Positions 1 to 6,720 of a stretch of 7,070 nt of DNA are shown in pieces. Position 1 is the stretch's first letter. The number at the start of each line of letters is the position of its first letter. Both the position numbers and the translations under genes were made by a program. Below the pieces are notes generated by a model. The model saw only the letters and a list, made by a program, of their open reading frames with translations, was not told where the DNA came from and made no database searches. This DNA comes from Polynucleobacter meluiroseus (lineage in GTDB: Bacteria > Pseudomonadota > Gammaproteobacteria > Burkholderiales > Burkholderiaceae), in NCBI GenBank assembly GCA_943329505.2, contig CALQED020000060.1:1-7070 (forward strand), given 5' to 3'.

Positions 1-1047
1 CGAGTAATAGCTAAAGCAGCACAAGGCTCCATGCGTGATGCCTTATCGCTCACTGATCAAGCCATTGCTTACGCTGCTGGCAAAGTCACCGAAGAGTCCG
101 TACGCGGCATGCTCGGAACATTGGATGACGCCTATCTCATTCGTATTCTCGATTGCTTGATTGCCAAAGATGGCGCAAGTCTTTTAGCCGTTGCCAATGA
201 AATGGGTGAGCGCAGCATGTCTTTCTCATTAGCACTCCAAGATCTATCCAGCTTGTTGCAAAAGATTGCAGCAGCGCAAATTGTCCCAGAGTCTGTATTA
301 GATGATTGGCCAGAAGCGGGCGAGATTCGTCGCTTAGCGACGCAATTGTCTAAAGAAGAAGCGCAACTCTTTTATCAAATCACGATTACAAGCCGTCCTG
401 ACTTATCACTAGCACCAGATGAGCAAACCGGCTTTGCCATGACGCTCTTGCGCATGTTGGCATTTCGTCCAGGAAACCATAGTGGCGGCGGAGGTGGTTC
501 AGCCCCTTCACCAACTACGCCTTCAGCCCCATCGGCGCCATCAATCAATACGGCACGCCCAGCATCTAAAGCTAGTGCACCTGCTCCAGTTGCCAAATCT
601 GCAATTCCAGTACCTGCTGCTCCCGCATCTTCCACCGCAGCCGCTGCAGTCGGTAATCCAGCAGAGCGACCAGATTGGTATAGCCTCATGCGTCAGTTAC
701 CAGTGCGTGGTCTTGTGCAACAGTTAGCGTTTCAGACAGAGTTACAAAACTGGGTAGATTCAGCAGCAGGCGTTAAAGCAACCATCGTGACACCGATGCT
801 ACAACTGGCCTCTGAAGCATCCGTTGCTCGCCTGGCTGACGCTCTGACGGCCCACTTTGGTAAGACAGTCAAGATCGTGATTGAAAAGGGTGAAGTCGAA
901 GGCAAGACAGTAGCTAAGGTAGACGCTCAAGTACATCAAGAAAAAAGAATGAATGCCGAACAAATGATTGCAGCCGATCCTTTTATTCAGCAATTAGAAA
1001 AAGAGTTTGGCGCCAAAGTAGTCGGTGGCTCAGTGAAACCTCTTTAA
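1..1047 (+). CDS. dnaX: DNA polymerase III subunit tau (DnaX), 5'-truncated by window edge
   Basis: Tau is the clamp-loader ATPase subunit that also tethers polymerase III core and the replicative helicase. The reading frame is open from base 1, so only the last 348 residues are visible. They begin just before the GSMRDALSLTDQ motif (visible residues 9-20), which is the sensor-2 region of DnaX AAA+ domains; the Walker motifs and zinc site lie upstream of the window. A helical domain III follows to about residue 157. Next comes a flexible linker (about 158-222) with five consecutive glycines at 162-166 and then Ala/Pro/Ser-rich sequence. The tau-specific C-terminal domain, which in the family binds the polymerase alpha subunit, runs from RPDWYSLM (223) to the end and includes DPFIQQLEKEFGA near 326. 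The full tau form is therefore encoded. No correctly phased frameshift site for a shorter gamma form was seen here. ybaB follows after 50 bases. Confidence 0.95.
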   Translation, partial: RVIAKAAQGSMRDALSLTDQAIAYAAGKVTEESVRGMLGTLDDAYLIRILDCLIAKDGASLLAVANEMGERSMSFSLALQDLSSLLQKIAAAQIVPESVLDDWPEAGEIRRLATQLSKEEAQLFYQITITSRPDLSLAPDEQTGFAMTLLRMLAFRPGNHSGGGGGSAPSPTTPSAPSAPSINTARPASKASAPAPVAKSAIPVPAAPASSTAAAAVGNPAERPDWYSLMRQLPVRGLVQQLAFQTELQNWVDSAAGVKATIVTPMLQLASEASVARLADALTAHFGKTVKIVIEKGEVEGKTVAKVDAQVHQEKRMNAEQMIAADPFIQQLEKEFGAKVVGGSVKPL

Positions 1048-1097
1048 TACAAGCTTTTTATATCAACATTCAACATAAGCACTAAGGAAATCAAGCG

Positions 1098-1421
1098 ATG
1101 ATGAAAGGTGGAATTGCTGGCCTCATGAAACAGGCTCAGCAGATGCAAGAGAAGATGAAAGTAGCGCAAGAGCAGTTATCTGCGCTAGAAGTGACTGGCC
1201 AAGCGGCTGGCGGCTTAGTCAAAGTAACCATCTCTGGCAAATATGAACTCAAGCGGGTTCAGATTGATCCAGGCGCGATGGATGATCGCGAGATGTTAGA
1301 GGACTTGATCGTGACTGCGCATACCGAAGCATTCAAGCAAGTCGAAGCGGCTAGCAGCCAATTGATGTCTGGTGCAACTGCCGGCATGCCAATGCCTCCT
1401 GGCTTTAAGTTGCCTTTCTAA
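1098..1421 (+). CDS. ybaB: YbaB/EbfC family nucleoid-associated protein
   Basis: This 107-residue protein is typical in length for the YbaB/EbfC family, small dimeric DNA-binding proteins that coat the nucleoid. Visible hallmarks are the N-terminal [17 protein letters not shown] helix rich in Met, Gln and Lys, the core segment [22 protein letters not shown] (about residues 37-58), and a C-terminal Gly/Met/Pro-rich tail ending MPPGFKLPF. Two ATG codons are adjacent (1098 and 1101). The first is chosen because AAGGA at 1084-1088 lies 9 bases upstream of it. The gene sits between dnaX and recR, a very common bacterial arrangement, and recR begins 19 bases after its stop, so co-transcription is likely. 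The family assignment is secure; the exact in vivo role of YbaB in this organism is inferred. Confidence 0.95.
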   Translation: MMKGGIAGLMKQAQQMQEKMKVAQEQLSALEVTGQAAGGLVKVTISGKYELKRVQIDPGAMDDREMLEDLIVTAHTEAFKQVEAASSQLMSGATAGMPMPPGFKLPF

Positions 1422-1440
1422 TTTCGTAGTTCAATCATTC

Positions 1441-2055
1441 ATGGCACGGATAGAAGCACCTGTAGATGCGCTCGGTCGATTGATCGAGGCATTACGAGTA
1501 TTGCCTGGAGTAGGCCCCAAGTCTGCTCAGCGCATGGCTTTCTATTTGTTGCAGCATGACCGTAATGGCGCTGCAGTACTCGCGCAATCCTTGGGTGAAG
1601 CAGTGCAGACTGTTGGTCACTGCGCCCGCTGCAATACCTTCTCAGAAACCCAAATCTGTAGCACCTGCTCTGATGGTCGTCGTGATCCATCATTACTGTG
1701 TATTGTGGAGACACCTGCTGACCAAGTGATGGTGGAGCAGACGTTGAGTTTTAAAGGCAATTACTTTGTACTAATGGGCCGCCTCTCACCACTTGATGGC
1801 ATGGGTCCGAACGAAATTCATTTTGATCGTCTGCTCGCTCGCATTGAACAGCCTGATACAGGAGTAGCTATTCGGGAAGTCGTATTAGCAACAAACTTTA
1901 CGAGTGAGGGCGAAGCAACGGCCCATTACATTGGTGAAGTGCTAAAAGTAAAGGGCATCAAGGTCACCCGTATTGCACGCGGTATTCCGGTGGGTGGTGA
2001 GCTTGAGTATGTTGATGCTGGCACACTAGCCAGAGCCCTAATGGATCGCCGTTAA
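1441..2055 (+). CDS. recR: Recombination mediator protein RecR
   Basis: RecR works with RecO (and RecF) to load RecA onto SSB-coated single-stranded DNA during gap repair. The 204-residue length matches the family. Domains in order: helix-hairpin-helix DNA-binding region with [17 protein letters not shown] (residues 21-37); a four-cysteine zinc finger with C61, C64, C73 and C76 intact; a Toprim domain opening at [10 protein letters not shown] (85-94); and the C-terminal [20 protein letters not shown] segment. The frame is open further upstream into ybaB, but the ATG at 1441 gives [23 protein letters not shown], the expected RecR N-terminus, so it is preferred. No convincing Shine-Dalgarno sequence precedes it (the 19-base gap is AT-rich), so translation may depend on ribosomes arriving from ybaB. 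It is the last gene of the dnaX-ybaB-recR block; no classical terminator follows. Confidence 0.96.
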   Translation: MARIEAPVDALGRLIEALRVLPGVGPKSAQRMAFYLLQHDRNGAAVLAQSLGEAVQTVGHCARCNTFSETQICSTCSDGRRDPSLLCIVETPADQVMVEQTLSFKGNYFVLMGRLSPLDGMGPNEIHFDRLLARIEQPDTGVAIREVVLATNFTSEGEATAHYIGEVLKVKGIKVTRIARGIPVGGELEYVDAGTLARALMDRR

Positions 2056-2297
2056 GTAATCATCAGATAGCAATATCGGTAATGCAGTTGTTTTCAGGGC
2101 ACAGCTTTAGCCCAATTGCTTAATGATCCAATCCCCATCTGTCACTACAGCGACATAAAGACTAGGTAAATTATTCATTTTTGGGGATAATTTGGGCTGC
2201 GACACCCTTGGGCTTCAATCTCAAGCTGTGTTTGCCTAGTTTTCTCTATCGGTATGTAGCCACTGTTTTGATGCACTGGCACCCAAAGAAATTGTGA
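2056..2297 (+). promoter_or_regulatory. Gene-free recR-porin gap with candidate structured RNA leader
   Basis: No ORF or known RNA gene was recognised in these 242 bases, but there is strong internal complementarity. The longest stem pairs 2158-2170 with 2231-2243: 13 pairs, two of them G-U, with a 60-base loop. A nested set consists of 2100-2107 with 2223-2230 (8 pairs), 2109-2115 with 2208-2214 (7 pairs; an identical TTGGGCT at 2192-2198 is an alternative partner), and 2131-2137 with 2182-2188 (7 pairs). The 13-pair stem crosses the nested set, so the two could only coexist as a pseudoknot or act as alternatives. GATAAT at 2186-2191 resembles a -10 box but has no good -35 partner. A promoter for the porin gene was not identified. 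The leader role is inference. Confidence 0.3.
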
Positions 2298-3725
2298 ATG
2301 ACCCGCAAGTTTTATCTACTCCTCCTGTTGAGCATTTTGTGCACTTTTCTCGGAGCTACTGCGTACGCGCAGAGGGCAGGGTCAGGCGCTGACCAAATTG
2401 CTAGTTTTGCTAATGATATTTCCTGGTTGCCAACAGAGGGTGAGGTATTCGGCTTGCCGGTAAACATTCACGGGCAAACCACTTACGATAACCAGCGCTA
2501 TAACAACTTCACCTCCAGTTACTCTGGAGTAAATAGTATGTCAGCGCTCAAGTCGATGAGTTACACCTGGTCTGGCACTTTATTCTTAGGTGCGCGCTTA
2601 GCCCCAAACACGGATGTGTATTTCAATCCCGAAGTTATTTCTGGTGCGCCATTTTCTGGCTTAACCGGCCTCGGTGGCTTTACTAATGGTGAGGGTAGTA
2701 AAGCGACCAGTACCCAAGCCAAATTTTATTCCGCCCGCGCTTTTTTGCGTCATACGATTAACCAAACTGGCGATAAAGTCGTTTTGGAAAATGATGCCAA
2801 TCAAATCACGCAAACAGTGAGTAGCAACCGTGTGGTTGTCACTGCTGGTCAGTTTTCTACTTTAGATATTTTCGACGATAGTCGTTACGCTAAAGATCCT
2901 CGAATCCAGTTCATGAACTGGGGCAATATGACCTATCTCGCGTATGACTACGCTGCCGATGCGCGTGGCTACAGTACTGGCCTAGCGGGCGAGTGGTACT
3001 TAGATAACTGGGTAATGCGAGCCTCTCGGATGTTGACACCGAAGAACCCCAATGGCCGTGATCTCAATTGGCAAGTCTTTAATGCTTATGGTGATCAATT
3101 TGAAGTCGAGCGTCAGCATCATATCGCTGAGCTACCTGGCAAAGTCAGTGTCCTGGCCTATCGTAACAAAATGATTTTGGCGAGTTTTGCCGATGCGACG
3201 AACTATGTGATTGCGAATAACGCCCAAGGCACACAAGCGATTAATAACGTGCGCAATAACTATCAATATAAAACCGGTATTGGACTTAACGGTGAACAAG
3301 CCTTGACCAAAAACTTAGGTATCTATGGGCGTGCGTTTACTTCTGATGGTCGCACCGAGACAATGTCGTTTACCGAAGCTGATAACTCTATGTCAGTCGG
3401 TATGGGTTTGAATGGTACGAGTTGGACTCGGCCCAGTGATACAGTTGGTATCTCGATGATGCAAAACGGACTATCGAGCTATCGCAAGAACTATTTGCAA
3501 ACGGGCGGGGTGTCTTACTTTATTGGCGATACATCCAACCCTTACGCTGGCCCGAATCGGACTATCTCCTATCGCCCAGAGCGCATTGCTGAGGTCTATT
3601 ACAACGCATTAGTCATTAAAAATGTACTAGCTGGATTGAACTTTCAGCATGTTCAAAATCCCGCCTACAACTCGGCTCGCGGCCCTGTAAACATCATGTC
3701 TTTTAGGATTCATGCCGAGTTTTAA
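2298..3725 (+). CDS. Outer-membrane porin, OprB (carbohydrate-selective) family
   Basis: This 475-residue protein is predicted to form an outer-membrane beta-barrel for passive uptake of small solutes. It starts with a classical signal peptide: MTRK, a leucine-rich core, and a likely signal peptidase I site at AYA/Q (after residue 24). Cys15 lies in the hydrophobic core without a proper lipobox, so it is not a lipoprotein. The segment GQFSTLDIFDDSRYAKDPRIQF and the DYAADARGYSTGLAGEWY stretch (about residues 184-235) are the OprB-like signature. The rest alternates short amphipathic strands with Asn/Tyr/Gly-rich turns, and the chain ends FRIHAEF with the C-terminal phenylalanine used for barrel assembly. 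Length is close to known OprB proteins. The ATG at 2298 is directly preceded by an in-frame stop; the AAAGAAA upstream is only a weak ribosome binding site. Sugar specificity cannot be read from the sequence. Confidence 0.8.
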   Translation: MTRKFYLLLLLSILCTFLGATAYAQRAGSGADQIASFANDISWLPTEGEVFGLPVNIHGQTTYDNQRYNNFTSSYSGVNSMSALKSMSYTWSGTLFLGARLAPNTDVYFNPEVISGAPFSGLTGLGGFTNGEGSKATSTQAKFYSARAFLRHTINQTGDKVVLENDANQITQTVSSNRVVVTAGQFSTLDIFDDSRYAKDPRIQFMNWGNMTYLAYDYAADARGYSTGLAGEWYLDNWVMRASRMLTPKNPNGRDLNWQVFNAYGDQFEVERQHHIAELPGKVSVLAYRNKMILASFADATNYVIANNAQGTQAINNVRNNYQYKTGIGLNGEQALTKNLGIYGRAFTSDGRTETMSFTEADNSMSVGMGLNGTSWTRPSDTVGISMMQNGLSSYRKNYLQTGGVSYFIGDTSNPYAGPNRTISYRPERIAEVYYNALVIKNVLAGLNFQHVQNPAYNSARGPVNIMSFRIHAEF

Positions 3726-3741
3726 GGGCTTTACTGAGCTA

Positions 3742-3770
3742 TTGACCAGATTCAAATTGATTATTATCTT
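3742..3770 (+). promoter_or_regulatory. Candidate sigma-70 promoter upstream of the efflux operon (distal)
   Basis: TTGACC at 3742-3747 (5 of 6 matches to the -35 consensus) and TATCTT at 3765-3770 (4 of 6 to the -10) are separated by 17 bases. It begins 17 bases after the porin stop. The 3756-3780 dyad overlaps its -10 box, so it could be repressed there. It competes with the proximal TATAAT candidate; which one is used is unknown. Confidence 0.3.
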
Positions 3771-3780
3771 TAGAATCAAT
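3756..3780. promoter_or_regulatory. Perfect 7-base dyad ATTGATT-N11-AATCAAT, possible operator
   Basis: ATTGATT (3756-3762) is exactly complementary to AATCAAT (3774-3780), with an 11-base AT-rich spacer. There is no following T-run, so it makes a poor intrinsic terminator for the porin gene. Its position, over the -10 of the distal promoter candidate and about 68 bases upstream of the start point expected from the proximal one, suits a binding site for a dimeric regulator. No regulator gene is in the window to pair it with. Confidence 0.3.
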
Positions 3781-3801
3781 GGTTTAGGTATTTCTATTTA
3801 T

Positions 3802-3829
3802 TCGACTTTTGGCTTTTGTCCCCTATAAT
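3802..3829 (+). promoter_or_regulatory. Candidate sigma-70 promoter of the efflux operon (proximal)
   Basis: TATAAT at 3824-3829 is a perfect -10 box. The best -35 is TCGACT at 3802-3807 (4 of 6 matches to TTGACA) with a 16-base spacer, so the -35 is weak and an activator may be needed. Transcription would start near 3836, directly before the CCCCCTGAA arm of the leader hairpin, giving a leader of about 86 bases. Confidence 0.45.
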
Positions 3830-3837
3830 CCTTAAAA

Positions 3838-3912
3838 CCCCCTGAAATGGGTGTGGATCTGATCTAAATCGGCTTCAGGGGCTATAAAAATGGCATTTGA
3901 TTGATTTAGGGG
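3838..3912 (+). promoter_or_regulatory. Candidate switch-like 5' leader of the efflux operon
   Basis: CCCCTGAA (3839-3846) pairs perfectly over 8 bases with TTCAGGGG (3874-3881), closing a 27-base loop. The same CCCCTGAA can instead pair over 8 positions (one G-U) with TTTAGGGG (3905-3912), whose AGGGG is the presumed Shine-Dalgarno of the outer-membrane factor gene. The first fold leaves the ribosome site free and the second hides it. The hairpin is not followed by a T-run, so it is not an intrinsic terminator on this strand. The pairings are visible; regulation by them is inference. Confidence 0.4.
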
Positions 3913-3921
3913 TAGCCGCAT

Positions 3922-5439
3922 TTGTTGATTCACGGCACACGGAAAACGAGCGTAGTTCATCTACTTAAAAGCATTGCACCATATGCAATCGCTTCTTTTG
4001 TCGTTAGCCTCTCTGCTGTATCAGTAAGCGCTTTTGCACAAAGTGCCGTTGGCGATAACACACCTGCCAGTGTGACGGTGCAGTCTGGTGATCTACTCAC
4101 TACACCACCCAATGTGGCTTCCAGCACTAAAGCGACTGAATTATTTACGCCTGTAAGCAAAGCCAACACACCTAAGATTTACACCAAGCCGGTTGCCAGC
4201 GGTCCTGCCGAGATGGATCTGCGCCAGCTTTGGAATGAGCTCAAGACCAATAATCCGCAACTCTCATCTTTGCGTGAATCCTACTTATCTGCCAAAGCAA
4301 CCGTGCCGCAGATTGCTGCCCCCGCTAACCCACAAGTCGGCCTAGTGTGGTCAGGGATGCCTGCGAATTCTCCATTTGCTTTGGGTGGTGCTAATACGCC
4401 ATCACAACAATATCCAGGCGGCATCAGTAATAACAACTCGATTTCAGTAGCGCAACCGTTTCAGTTTCCGGGTAAGAAAAGTTTAGCGGCTGATATTGCC
4501 AATACCAATGCCGAAGCGCTCTTTGCCAGCTCTGAATCGACCTATTTGCAGTTAGGCGCGCAGCTTTCAACCTTGTTCTACAACGCGCTCTCTGCACAAA
4601 AGCAATTGCAAGTATTAAAAGAGTCCGTAGTGCGTTCGGAGATGATTAAGAACGTTGCTAAAGCGCGTTACTCTAATAACGCTTCGGCGTATGTTGAGTA
4701 TCTCAACGCACAAGTAGCGCAAAGCGCTGCGCAAGCCGATCAATTTAATGTAGAGCGCCAGTTGCAAGTTGCAATCAATAACATCAATACCTTAGTTGGC
4801 CGCCACTCGCGCGACAAGTTAGTGCTGCGGGCTGATGTGCGCCGTGCACTCACTGGTGTACCAACCTTAATTGAGTTAGAAGATTATGCAGAGAGTAGCC
4901 ATCCTGCTTTAAAGAGTTCAGCCTTGCAATTAGAGGCTGCTCGTAAAGGAGTAGATCTAGCCAAGAAAGCGTATCTGCCAGATTTTCAGGTAATTGGTTC
5001 TTCTTACACGCCACGTGGTCCCTTTGCTTCGAATAATGGCGCGCTCTTTTATCAGTTTGAATTAGATCTCATTATTCCCTTGTATTTCTTTACCAAAGAA
5101 AAATACGGGGTAGAGCAGGCTCAGCGGACTCAGGCCGCAGCTGAGGCGGGTAATATTTCAAATCGTCAGCAAATCGTGCTGGCGGTCAATACCGCCTACG
5201 CCGCCTATGAGCAAGCCAAGAACCAAACCCAGTTCTTAAGAGATCGCCAGGTGCCACAGGCAGATGCCGCCTATAAGGTCGGCTTGACCCAGTATTCTAA
5301 TAATGGCCAGGGATTTAATGATTTGTTGACTGCGCAAACCCAATTGCGTAACTTAGAGATTGCGTTAGCCCAGGCAGAGAGTAATTTATTGCAGGCGCAA
5401 GCAGTCTTGATGGTTTCAGCGGGCAAAGAGCCTTTTTAA
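3922..5439 (+). CDS. TolC-like outer-membrane efflux factor (CzcC/CusC type)
   Basis: This 505-residue protein is the predicted trimeric outer-membrane exit duct of the RND pump encoded downstream. A signal peptide (KTSVVHLLKS, then a hydrophobic stretch, cleavage after AFA at 37-39) is followed by a Ser/Thr/Pro-rich linker (about 40-96). There is no lipobox cysteine, unlike CusC. The first outer-membrane efflux domain runs from DLRQLWNELKTNNPQL (99) and contains SVAQPFQFPGKKSL (175-188), a CzcC/CusC-type signature. The second repeat starts near PTLIELEDYAESSHPAL (314) and ends in a long Ala/Gln-rich coiled coil. An in-frame stop at 3913-3915 leaves only TTG codons at 3922 and 3925 as starts ahead of the signal peptide. 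AGGGG at 3908-3912 is 9 bases before the first, so 3922 is preferred. The adaptor gene starts 9 bases after its stop. Confidence 0.88.
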   Translation: MLIHGTRKTSVVHLLKSIAPYAIASFVVSLSAVSVSAFAQSAVGDNTPASVTVQSGDLLTTPPNVASSTKATELFTPVSKANTPKIYTKPVASGPAEMDLRQLWNELKTNNPQLSSLRESYLSAKATVPQIAAPANPQVGLVWSGMPANSPFALGGANTPSQQYPGGISNNNSISVAQPFQFPGKKSLAADIANTNAEALFASSESTYLQLGAQLSTLFYNALSAQKQLQVLKESVVRSEMIKNVAKARYSNNASAYVEYLNAQVAQSAAQADQFNVERQLQVAINNINTLVGRHSRDKLVLRADVRRALTGVPTLIELEDYAESSHPALKSSALQLEAARKGVDLAKKAYLPDFQVIGSSYTPRGPFASNNGALFYQFELDLIIPLYFFTKEKYGVEQAQRTQAAAEAGNISNRQQIVLAVNTAYAAYEQAKNQTQFLRDRQVPQADAAYKVGLTQYSNNGQGFNDLLTAQTQLRNLEIALAQAESNLLQAQAVLMVSAGKEPF

Positions 5440-5443
5440 GGAG
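5438..5443 (+). promoter_or_regulatory. Shine-Dalgarno AAGGAG deciding a TTG start
   Basis: AAGGAG overlaps the stop codon of the outer-membrane factor gene and lies 5 bases before TTG 5449 but 20 bases before the first in-frame ATG (5464). This spacing favours TTG as the adaptor start and suggests translational coupling between the two genes. Confidence 0.7.
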
Positions 5444-5448
5444 CAGTT

Positions 5449-6720
5449 TTGATTGACAAAATAATGGCGTTTCTAAAACGGATAACCGATAAGGTAAAGC
5501 CGATTTTGCATAAGGGTGCTAGCCAAGGCGCGCATCATGCAAATGTGGCTGCCACCGGCTTAACGGATTTGTATTGGAACCTTTCTCCAGAAAATCGTCA
5601 TCGGGTTCGTTTGGCCGCTTTTGCTTTTGCTATTTTATCGCTGGGAATCGTTCTAGGTCGTGTCACGAACGTCAACCGCAATGTCAAAATTGAAACCTCG
5701 GATAAAGCGCTTAAAGTAGAAAAGACGGGCGCACTGGAATTGAAATTACCAGGCATCACTCTCAATCCTGAGGTTTATGTATTTCAGTTGGCTGAAAAAG
5801 TTCAAGTACCAGTCAATATTAAAGTGCCAGGACGTTTGGCATTTAATGCTGAAAAATCAAAAGTACTCTCAGCTCGAGCTCCTGGCAGGGTAGAGCGTAT
5901 CTATGCGTTTGATGGCGCCATGGTAGAGGTAGGTTCACCGATCGTTGAGCTTTACAGTCCAGAGTTCCTCTCTGCTCAGCAAGAGTATTTGTTGTCCTCT
6001 AAAACAGCGCAAGTATTAGAAAGCAGCAAAACCATGAGCGATTTGCTCGGTGATGCTCGCATTACTCAGCAAGCTGCTGCTAACCGCATGAGAAACTTGG
6101 GTGCGGGCGATGGTGATATTAAGAGTATTGAAACTACTGGCAAGATAACGAGCAATTTGATCATGCGCTCACCTCTCAAAGGGGTGGTAGTCAAGCGTAA
6201 TGTCGAGCCAGGTTCTGCAGTGAGCTCAGGCGATCTCATTACTACTTTGGCAGACCCAAAGCAGCTTTGGTTTTTAGGGAACATCTTTGAGCAAGATTTT
6301 CGTTTCGTAAAGCAAGGTCAAAAAATGATCCTGCGCCTTGAGGCTTACCCAGACAAAGAGTTTGTGGCATACGCCAATTACATTGCGCCAACGATAGATC
6401 CACAAACTCGTGCATTACTGATTCGTGCCGATGTTGACAATACCGATGATTTCTTGCGCCCAGATATGTACGCTACGGGCTTACTGACAACGGGTATTGC
6501 CGATGCGATCGTCGTGCCTCAGTCCGCGGTTGTGCGTGTACGGGAAAATCGCTTTGCCATTATTAAAGTCGGACCAGAGACCTATCGCCGGGTACCGATT
6601 AAAGGTTATGACCTCACTAGCAAGACCTTTGCGATTACCGAAGGTGTAGAGCAGGGCTGGCAAATTCTGTCAGAGGGCGCAGTTTTGTTGAACGATCGCT
6701 TTGCCAAGCAGGAGGACTAA
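5449..6720 (+). CDS. RND efflux periplasmic adaptor (membrane fusion protein), CusB/CzcB-like
   Basis: The 423-residue adaptor should link the inner-membrane pump to the outer-membrane factor. Residues 1-54 are a basic, apparently cytoplasmic extension, and residues 55-70 form one membrane anchor. The periplasmic part has the expected order: a beta-barrel strand VQVPVNIKVPGRL (118-130); the first lipoyl half SARAPGRVERIYAFDGAMVEVGSPIVELYSPE (141-172); a short helical hairpin (about 173-232) of the CusB/CzcB kind rather than the long AcrA kind; the second lipoyl half MRSPLKGVVVKRNVEPGSAVSSGDLITTLAD (239-269); then beta-barrel and membrane-proximal domains with YIAPTIDPQTRALLIRADV. No cysteine occurs, and all four histidines (21, 29, 30, 51) precede the membrane segment, so CusB-like metal ligands are not evident. 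TTG is taken as the start because AAGGAG lies 5 bases upstream. The stop directly abuts the pump gene. Confidence 0.88.
   Translation: MIDKIMAFLKRITDKVKPILHKGASQGAHHANVAATGLTDLYWNLSPENRHRVRLAAFAFAILSLGIVLGRVTNVNRNVKIETSDKALKVEKTGALELKLPGITLNPEVYVFQLAEKVQVPVNIKVPGRLAFNAEKSKVLSARAPGRVERIYAFDGAMVEVGSPIVELYSPEFLSAQQEYLLSSKTAQVLESSKTMSDLLGDARITQQAAANRMRNLGAGDGDIKSIETTGKITSNLIMRSPLKGVVVKRNVEPGSAVSSGDLITTLADPKQLWFLGNIFEQDFRFVKQGQKMILRLEAYPDKEFVAYANYIAPTIDPQTRALLIRADVDNTDDFLRPDMYATGLLTTGIADAIVVPQSAVVRVRENRFAIIKVGPETYRRVPIKGYDLTSKTFAITEGVEQGWQILSEGAVLLNDRFAKQED
6710..6715 (+). promoter_or_regulatory. Shine-Dalgarno AGGAGG for the pump gene
   Basis: A perfect AGGAGG inside the last codons of the adaptor gene lies 5 bases before GTG 6721. 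It settles the pump start at GTG immediately after the adaptor stop codon and implies coupled translation. Confidence 0.8.

Noticed and set aside
941..947. AAAAAAG in dnaX, identical to the E. coli dnaX frameshift heptamer
   Set aside because: The zero-frame codons here are GAA AAA AGA, so the heptamer is out of phase for classical -1 slippage. It also sits near the C-terminus, far past the linker where a gamma-type product would end.
375..993. Open frames on both strands inside dnaX (about 375-689 minus, 482-727 plus, 799-993 minus)
   Set aside because: They lie wholly inside the well-supported dnaX frame and have low-complexity or unrecognisable products, as expected of shadow frames across an Ala/Pro-rich linker.
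1372..1440. Upstream extension of recR starting inside ybaB
   Set aside because: The added 23 residues ([10 protein letters not shown]...) are ybaB read in another frame and do not resemble RecR; ATG 1441 gives the standard N-terminus.
1439..1714. Minus-strand open frame overlapping recR
   Set aside because: It is contained in recR coding sequence and gives no recognisable protein.
2186..2191. GATAAT as the -10 box of the porin gene
   Set aside because: No acceptable -35 hexamer lies 15-19 bases upstream, and the bases also belong to a complementary arm, so it was not listed as a promoter.
3839..3881. Hairpin CCCCTGAA/TTCAGGGG as an intrinsic terminator
   Set aside because: It is followed by CTATAAAAATGG rather than a T-run and lies downstream of a TATAAT box, so a leader hairpin is the better reading.
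3957..4169. Minus-strand open frame overlapping the start of the outer-membrane factor gene
   Set aside because: It is antisense to the signal peptide and linker coding region, with no recognisable product.
6066..6663. Minus-strand open frames inside the adaptor gene
   Set aside because: Both are embedded in a gene with clear adaptor domains and show no family features.
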